The translations under genes were made by a program, and so were the position numbers. Of a stretch of DNA of 64,000 nucleotides, positions 60,134-64,000 are shown piece by piece (position 1 is the first letter of the stretch; each line of letters begins with the position of its first letter). Below the pieces are notes generated by a model. The model ran no database searches, was not told the DNA's origin, and saw nothing but the letters and a program-made list of their open reading frames with translations. The DNA is taken from positions 4,154,001 through 4,218,000 of the forward strand of contig NZ_CP015378.1 of NCBI RefSeq assembly GCF_001629705.1, in the 5' to 3' direction. Source of the stretch: Fictibacillus phosphorivorans (GTDB lineage Bacteria; Bacillota; Bacilli; Bacillales; Fictibacillaceae).

Positions 60134-60268
60134 CTATGCGGATAACACTTTTCTTCCCTTTTGACGACGGCGAGCTAGAACTTTACGACCGTTCTTAGTA
60201 GCCATACGTGCACGGAAACCATGTACCTTCTTACGCTTACGGTTGTTCGGTTGAAATGTAGGTTTCAT
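60134..60268 (-). CDS. rpmH: 50S ribosomal protein L34
   Basis: A 44-residue gene: it starts [18 protein letters not shown] and ends [12 protein letters not shown], the L34 sequence. The ATG at 60268 follows AGGGAGG. It is the gene next to the origin on this side. 60269-60438 shows no other gene. Confidence 0.98.
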   Translation of the reverse strand: MKPTFQPNNRKRKKVHGFRARMATKNGRKVLARRRQKGRKVLSA

Positions 60269-60438
60269 GTATATTACACCTCCCTGAGGATATCTCTTAT
60301 AAAAGACAGTCTAATAAAGTATAATGACTGACCCTTAATTTTGTCAAGCTGGATTTTATCTTTGTGTTTTTTTGCAAGTTTTTTGCCTTTGAAAGTGAGG
60401 ATGTCTGTTTCGAAATGCTAGTGAAGTTCTTGAAAGTA

Positions 60439-60566
60439 GTTGATTTCCATTCCAGGCTACTCGCTTTCCGCGGGGCAGGCGGTGAGCCACTTGCCGCTAT
60501 GCGCCCTTAAGTGTCTCACCTGACAGCTTGTCCCGCAGGAGTCTCGCACCCTCCATTCCAATCAAC
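60439..60566 (-). repeat. 128-bp palindromic dispersed repeat, copy 7
   Basis: Subtype A, inverse orientation, between rpmH and the origin. Central stem CACTT/AAGTG, ends GTTGATT/AATCAAC. Confidence 0.92.
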
Positions 60567-60726
60567 AAACCAAAGAAGTAAATAAAAAACAAAACACTCT
60601 TTTAAAATCACACCAAAGAAAGTTTGCAGAGCTGACGATCCACTACAGCTTCCCAATTATCACAGGACAACAATAGCTCCATAATAATCCTTCTACAAGC
60701 TTCACCAAAAACTTCACGACCTAACC

Positions 60727-60990
60727 TGTGGACATCTTTTTCGACATGGTTTTCATTATCCACACCAATTATCGACACGTTTTACACAAAATCTAGTGTT
60801 GTGGACAACTTTTCTACACAAGGTATGGGCGTTGTGGATAAGTAACAATAACTCGTTGCCAAGCCTGATTATTTTTGATATGCTAGTTGTGTTTTAACTC
60901 GTTAACAACCTGCAACACTAATAAAGTTATTCACAACCTGTGGATAAACTTGTGGACAGGTTTCAAAAGCTGTTATAAAGGTTGTCCACA
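60727..60990. other. oriC, DnaA-box cluster upstream of dnaA
   Basis: Perfect TTATNCACA boxes at 60756-60764, 60833-60841 (inverse), 60927-60935 and 60939-60947 (inverse), with one-mismatch boxes at 60769-60777, 60800-60808 and 60982-60990 and two-mismatch copies at 60727 and 60951. This is the upstream half of a Bacillus-type bipartite origin and may also mediate dnaA autoregulation. The rest up to 61140 is AT-rich. Confidence 0.9.
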
Positions 60991-61162
60991 GATAAGGTTT
61001 TACTGTTCATAATCCTATTATCTACTATATTAATTATCATTCACATAAGGTGTGGACTTTTTATTTTTATTCATAGGTATTCACTGGGTGTACAATTCTT
61101 ATACACCAGGGAAATGACTGCTGAAATAGGATGATTCGAAAGAGATAAGGGGGGTAAATTGG

Positions 61163-62518
61163 TTGGAAAACATAAACGACCTATGGTCCAAAGCACTTGC
61201 TGCGATCGAAACAAAAGTCAGTAAGCCTAGCTTTGAGACTTGGTTAAAATCAACAACGGCTCATGCTTTACAAAATGATACGCTCGTCATTACTGCGCCA
61301 AATGAGTTTGCCCGTGACTGGCTGGAATCCAGATATGCAGGTATCATTTCAGAGACGCTCCTAGACGTAACAGGAGCAGCACTTGACGTAAAGTTCATCA
61401 TTCCACAAAATCAGACAGAACTAGACTTAGATCTGGAACTTTCCATGAAAAAAGCCCCAAAAGCAGCAAATGAGCCTCACGAAGAAGTTTCCCAAAGTAT
61501 GTTGAATCCGAAATATACGTTTGACCGATTCGTTATCGGCTCTGGAAACCGTTTTGCTCATGCCGCTTCATTAGCTGTTGCTGAAGCACCAGCAAAAGCT
61601 TACAACCCGCTATTTATTTATGGGGGCGTTGGTTTAGGAAAAACGCATCTTATGCATGCGATCGGCCATTATGTATTAGAACATAATCCTGGGGCGAAGG
61701 TTGTTTACCTGTCCTCAGAAAAATTCACGAACGAGTTCATCAATTCGATTCGTGACAATAAAACCGTTGAGTTTCGCAACAAATTTCGCAGCGTGGACGT
61801 GCTTTTAATAGATGATATTCAGTTCCTTGCAGGAAAAGAACAAACGCAAGAGGAATTTTTCCATACGTTTAACGCGCTTCATGAAGAAAGCAAGCAGATT
61901 GTTATCTCTAGTGATCGACCTCCAAAGGAGATTCCGACATTAGAAGACAGACTTCGTTCTCGATTTGAATGGGGACTTATTACGGATATCACACCTCCTG
62001 ACTTAGAAACGCGTATTGCGATTCTACGTAAAAAAGCAAAAGCAGAAGGACTTGATATTCCAAACGAAGTGATGCTTTATATAGCGAATCAGATCGATAC
62101 GAACATTAGAGAACTAGAAGGAGCACTCATTCGTGTTGTTGCTTATTCGTCTCTCATCAACCAAGATATGAATGCAGATCTTGCAGCAGAAGCACTTCGA
62201 GACATTATTCCTTCTGCAAAACCAAGAACACTCACTATTCATCACATACAAGAAGTAGTTGGTAAGCATTACAATGTAAAGTTAGAAGATTTTACAGCAA
62301 AGAAACGAACAAAGTCTGTTGCTTTTCCTAGACAGATCGCGATGTATCTTTCTCGTGAGCTAACCGATAATTCTTTACCTAAGATCGGTGAGGAATTTGG
62401 AGGTCGCGACCATACAACGGTCCTTCATGCTCATGAAAAGATCTCTACTATGCTGATTACGGATCATGTTTTACAAAGAAAAGTGCAAGAAATTCACGAT
62501 CAGCTGAAATCGAATTAA
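61163..62518 (+). CDS. dnaA: chromosomal replication initiator DnaA
   Basis: The 451-residue AAA+ protein has the N-terminal domain ([18 protein letters not shown]), Walker [10 protein letters not shown] at 154-162, Walker [11 protein letters not shown] and the C-terminal DNA-binding signature [18 protein letters not shown] start behind AAGGGGGG. It opens oriC. Confidence 0.98.
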   Translation: MENINDLWSKALAAIETKVSKPSFETWLKSTTAHALQNDTLVITAPNEFARDWLESRYAGIISETLLDVTGAALDVKFIIPQNQTELDLDLELSMKKAPKAANEPHEEVSQSMLNPKYTFDRFVIGSGNRFAHAASLAVAEAPAKAYNPLFIYGGVGLGKTHLMHAIGHYVLEHNPGAKVVYLSSEKFTNEFINSIRDNKTVEFRNKFRSVDVLLIDDIQFLAGKEQTQEEFFHTFNALHEESKQIVISSDRPPKEIPTLEDRLRSRFEWGLITDITPPDLETRIAILRKKAKAEGLDIPNEVMLYIANQIDTNIRELEGALIRVVAYSSLINQDMNADLAAEALRDIIPSAKPRTLTIHHIQEVVGKHYNVKLEDFTAKKRTKSVAFPRQIAMYLSRELTDNSLPKIGEEFGGRDHTTVLHAHEKISTMLITDHVLQRKVQEIHDQLKSN

Positions 62519-62536
62519 ATAAGTAGCACTGAATAC

Positions 62537-62649
62537 TGTGAATAACTGCAGTTACTTTATACACAGTCTGTCCACATGTGGATAGGCTGTTCTATCTTTG
62601 TTTTCTAGGGTTATCCACACATTCACAGCGCCTAGTACTATTACTACTA
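62537..62649. other. oriC unwinding region between dnaA and dnaN
   Basis: DnaA boxes at 62537-62545 (TGTGAATAA), 62577-62585 (one mismatch) and 62611-62619 (TTATCCACA) are followed by GC-rich CAGCGC and then six trinucleotides of the (C/T/G)TA type at 62632-62649, i.e. a DnaA-trio-like track read on the opposite strand, and an AT-rich stretch. This order matches the basal unwinding system of B. subtilis. Confidence 0.85.
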
Positions 62650-62690
62650 TTTTTTTAAAAGATTTTAATAAATATCAGGGGGGCAAAATA

Positions 62691-63833
62691 ATGAAAGTTA
62701 AGATTCAATTAAACCAGTTGATCGAAGCTGTTCAAGATGTAATGAAAGCTGTATCTTCAAGAACAACAATACCGATTCTAACGGGGATCAAAATGGAAGT
62801 AACCTATGACGGTGTTCATCTGACTGGTAGTGATTCTGATATTTCCATTGAACGACTGATACCGGTTGAAGAAGGAGATCTTGTACATATCGAAGTGAAA
62901 CAAGAAGGAAGCGTAGTACTTCCAGCTCGTTATTTTTCAGAGATCGTTAAAAAACTTCCGAATGATTCTGTTGAGATTGAAGTAGGTGAGCGTTTTGAAA
63001 CGACTCTTCGTTCAGGCGCTTCTGAATTCAGCCTTTTAGGATTAGACCCTGAAGAATACCCGAGATTACCTCAAATCGAAGAGAACTTAGTGTTTGAGAT
63101 TCAAAGTGATCTTCTAAAAGCAATGATTCGTCAAACTGTCTTTGCGGTGTCCACCTCAGAAACACGCCCTATCCTAACTGGTGTTAACTGGACGTTAACT
63201 GATGGTGTTCTAAACTGTATTGCAACAGATAGTCATCGTTTGGCTGAACGTAAAATGCCGATCGATTCTCAAAGTGAAGAGCTTTCTTTTCAGAACGTCG
63301 TGATTCCAGGAAAGAGTTTGAACGAACTTTCGAAGATTCTTGATGAAAATGCTGAAAAAGTACAGATCGTTGTAACGAACAATCAGATCTTGTTCAAAGC
63401 TAAAAACATCTTATTGTTCTCAAGACTATTAGATGGCAACTATCCGGATACATCAAAATTGATTCCTTCGGAGAGCAAAACAACTTTCGTCCTGAAGACA
63501 AAAGAATTCTTACAAGCGATCGACCGTGCTTCTTTATTAGCAAGAGAAGGAAGAAACAACGTCGTGAAACTGGCAACACTCGATAACCAAACAATCGAAC
63601 TTTCATCAAATTCCCCAGAGATCGGTAAAGTATTTGAACACATGATCGCAGAGGAAATTGAAGGAGAAGAGCTGAAGATCTCATTCAACGCAAAATATGT
63701 GATGGAAGCTCTAAAAGTTATGGATTGCACAGAGATCAGCATCCTGTTTACAGGGGCGATGAGACCGTTTCTTATCCAACCCGTATCCGACGATTCGATC
63801 CGCCAATTAATTCTACCTGTAAGAACTTACTAA
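62691..63833 (+). CDS. dnaN: DNA polymerase III beta sliding clamp
   Basis: The 380-residue protein begins MKVKIQLNQLIEAVQDVMKA and shows the clamp domains, ending SIRQLILPVRTY. I choose the ATG at 62691, behind AGGGGGG, over a longer frame from 62598. The ring holds polymerase III on DNA. Confidence 0.98.
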   Translation: MKVKIQLNQLIEAVQDVMKAVSSRTTIPILTGIKMEVTYDGVHLTGSDSDISIERLIPVEEGDLVHIEVKQEGSVVLPARYFSEIVKKLPNDSVEIEVGERFETTLRSGASEFSLLGLDPEEYPRLPQIEENLVFEIQSDLLKAMIRQTVFAVSTSETRPILTGVNWTLTDGVLNCIATDSHRLAERKMPIDSQSEELSFQNVVIPGKSLNELSKILDENAEKVQIVVTNNQILFKAKNILLFSRLLDGNYPDTSKLIPSESKTTFVLKTKEFLQAIDRASLLAREGRNNVVKLATLDNQTIELSSNSPEIGKVFEHMIAEEIEGEELKISFNAKYVMEALKVMDCTEISILFTGAMRPFLIQPVSDDSIRQLILPVRTY

Positions 63834-63837
63834 AATA

Positions 63838-63866
63838 TAAAGCTGCCGGAATCACCGGTGGCTTTC
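63838..63866 (+). terminator. terminator after dnaN
   Basis: AAAGCTGCCGG / CCGGTGGCTTT with a 5-base loop, followed by CTTTTCTTT. Confidence 0.75.
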
Positions 63867-63964
63867 TTTTCTTTCTAAGTCCATCGTTTTTTGGAGAAAC
63901 TAAGACTAACAGGTTTTAATTATTTTATTTTGTTATTTATTTTTCTCTTTTTCTTCTATGACAA

Positions 63965-64000
63965 ATTGATTGGAGCAGAAGGTGCGAGACTCCTGTGGGA
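63965..64000 (+). repeat. 128-bp palindromic dispersed repeat, copy 8 (cut by window end)
   Basis: ATTGATTGGAG...GTGCGAGACTCCTGTGGGA matches the first 36 bases of the element in plus orientation. The rest lies outside the window. Confidence 0.88.

Overview
The window is a low-to-moderate GC Bacillaceae chromosome segment spanning the replication origin. I infer Bacillaceae from the gene order around oriC (rpmH, dnaA, dnaN), the complete walRKHIJ operon, spoIIIJ/jag, soj/spo0J and noc, the spore gene yyaC, two perfect parS sites, and Bacillus-style Shine-Dalgarno sequences with many TTG/GTG starts. The genus cannot be fixed from the sequence; Fictibacillus or a similar environmental Bacillus relative is plausible.

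Layout. 1-15.1 kb holds loosely connected metabolic and transport genes: a GntP permease (cut by the window edge) with a divergent LysR regulator, a carboxymuconolactone-decarboxylase-like protein, a MurE paralogue with altered signature motifs, a PhnA-type zinc protein, catalase-peroxidase katG behind a PerR-like box, a radical SAM/SPASM enzyme, two EamA transporters (one divergent from a MocR regulator), an SRPBCC protein, and an amino-acid permease behind a glycine riboswitch. 15.1-18.2 kb carries an EcsC-family protein and a nuclease-helicase (DUF2075) plus MazG-like pair that looks like a defence module. 18.28-25.92 kb is an AT-rich island inserted exactly at the 3' end of rlmH. It is bounded by a duplicated rlmH tail (both sites read GEPYHK-stop) and by perfect 14-bp inverted repeats just inside, which is the architecture of a staphylococcal cassette chromosome (SCC). 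No ccr recombinase is visible. Its cargo is a BfiI-type restriction-modification system (PLD-family endonuclease and two N4-cytosine-type methyltransferases), a PLD-nuclease/EVE-like protein, a broken OLD-like ATPase that has lost its P-loop, and a small unknown protein.

25.9-64 kb is core genome, almost all on the minus strand up to the origin: rlmH, a CxxH/CxxC small protein, htrC, walJ-I-H-K-R, a WalR-box-preceded M23/LysM/G5 endopeptidase gene, plsY, four tRNAs (Lys-Glu-Asp-Phe), purA, a UPF0158 gene, the replicative helicase, rplI, gdpP, yybS, rpsR-ssbA-rpsF, ychF, a DUF951 gene, an MscS channel, yyaC, a DUF554 gene, spo0J-soj, noc, rsmG, mnmG, mnmE, jag, spoIIIJ, yidD, rnpA and rpmH. 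oriC follows: a DnaA-box cluster upstream of dnaA, then DnaA boxes plus a DnaA-trio-like track between dnaA and dnaN.

Scattered through the intergenic gaps are eight copies (one truncated) of a ~128-bp palindromic repeat. Its arms change together between copies, which points to selection on a folded structure. Two unrelated arrays with a 21-bp period sit in other gaps.
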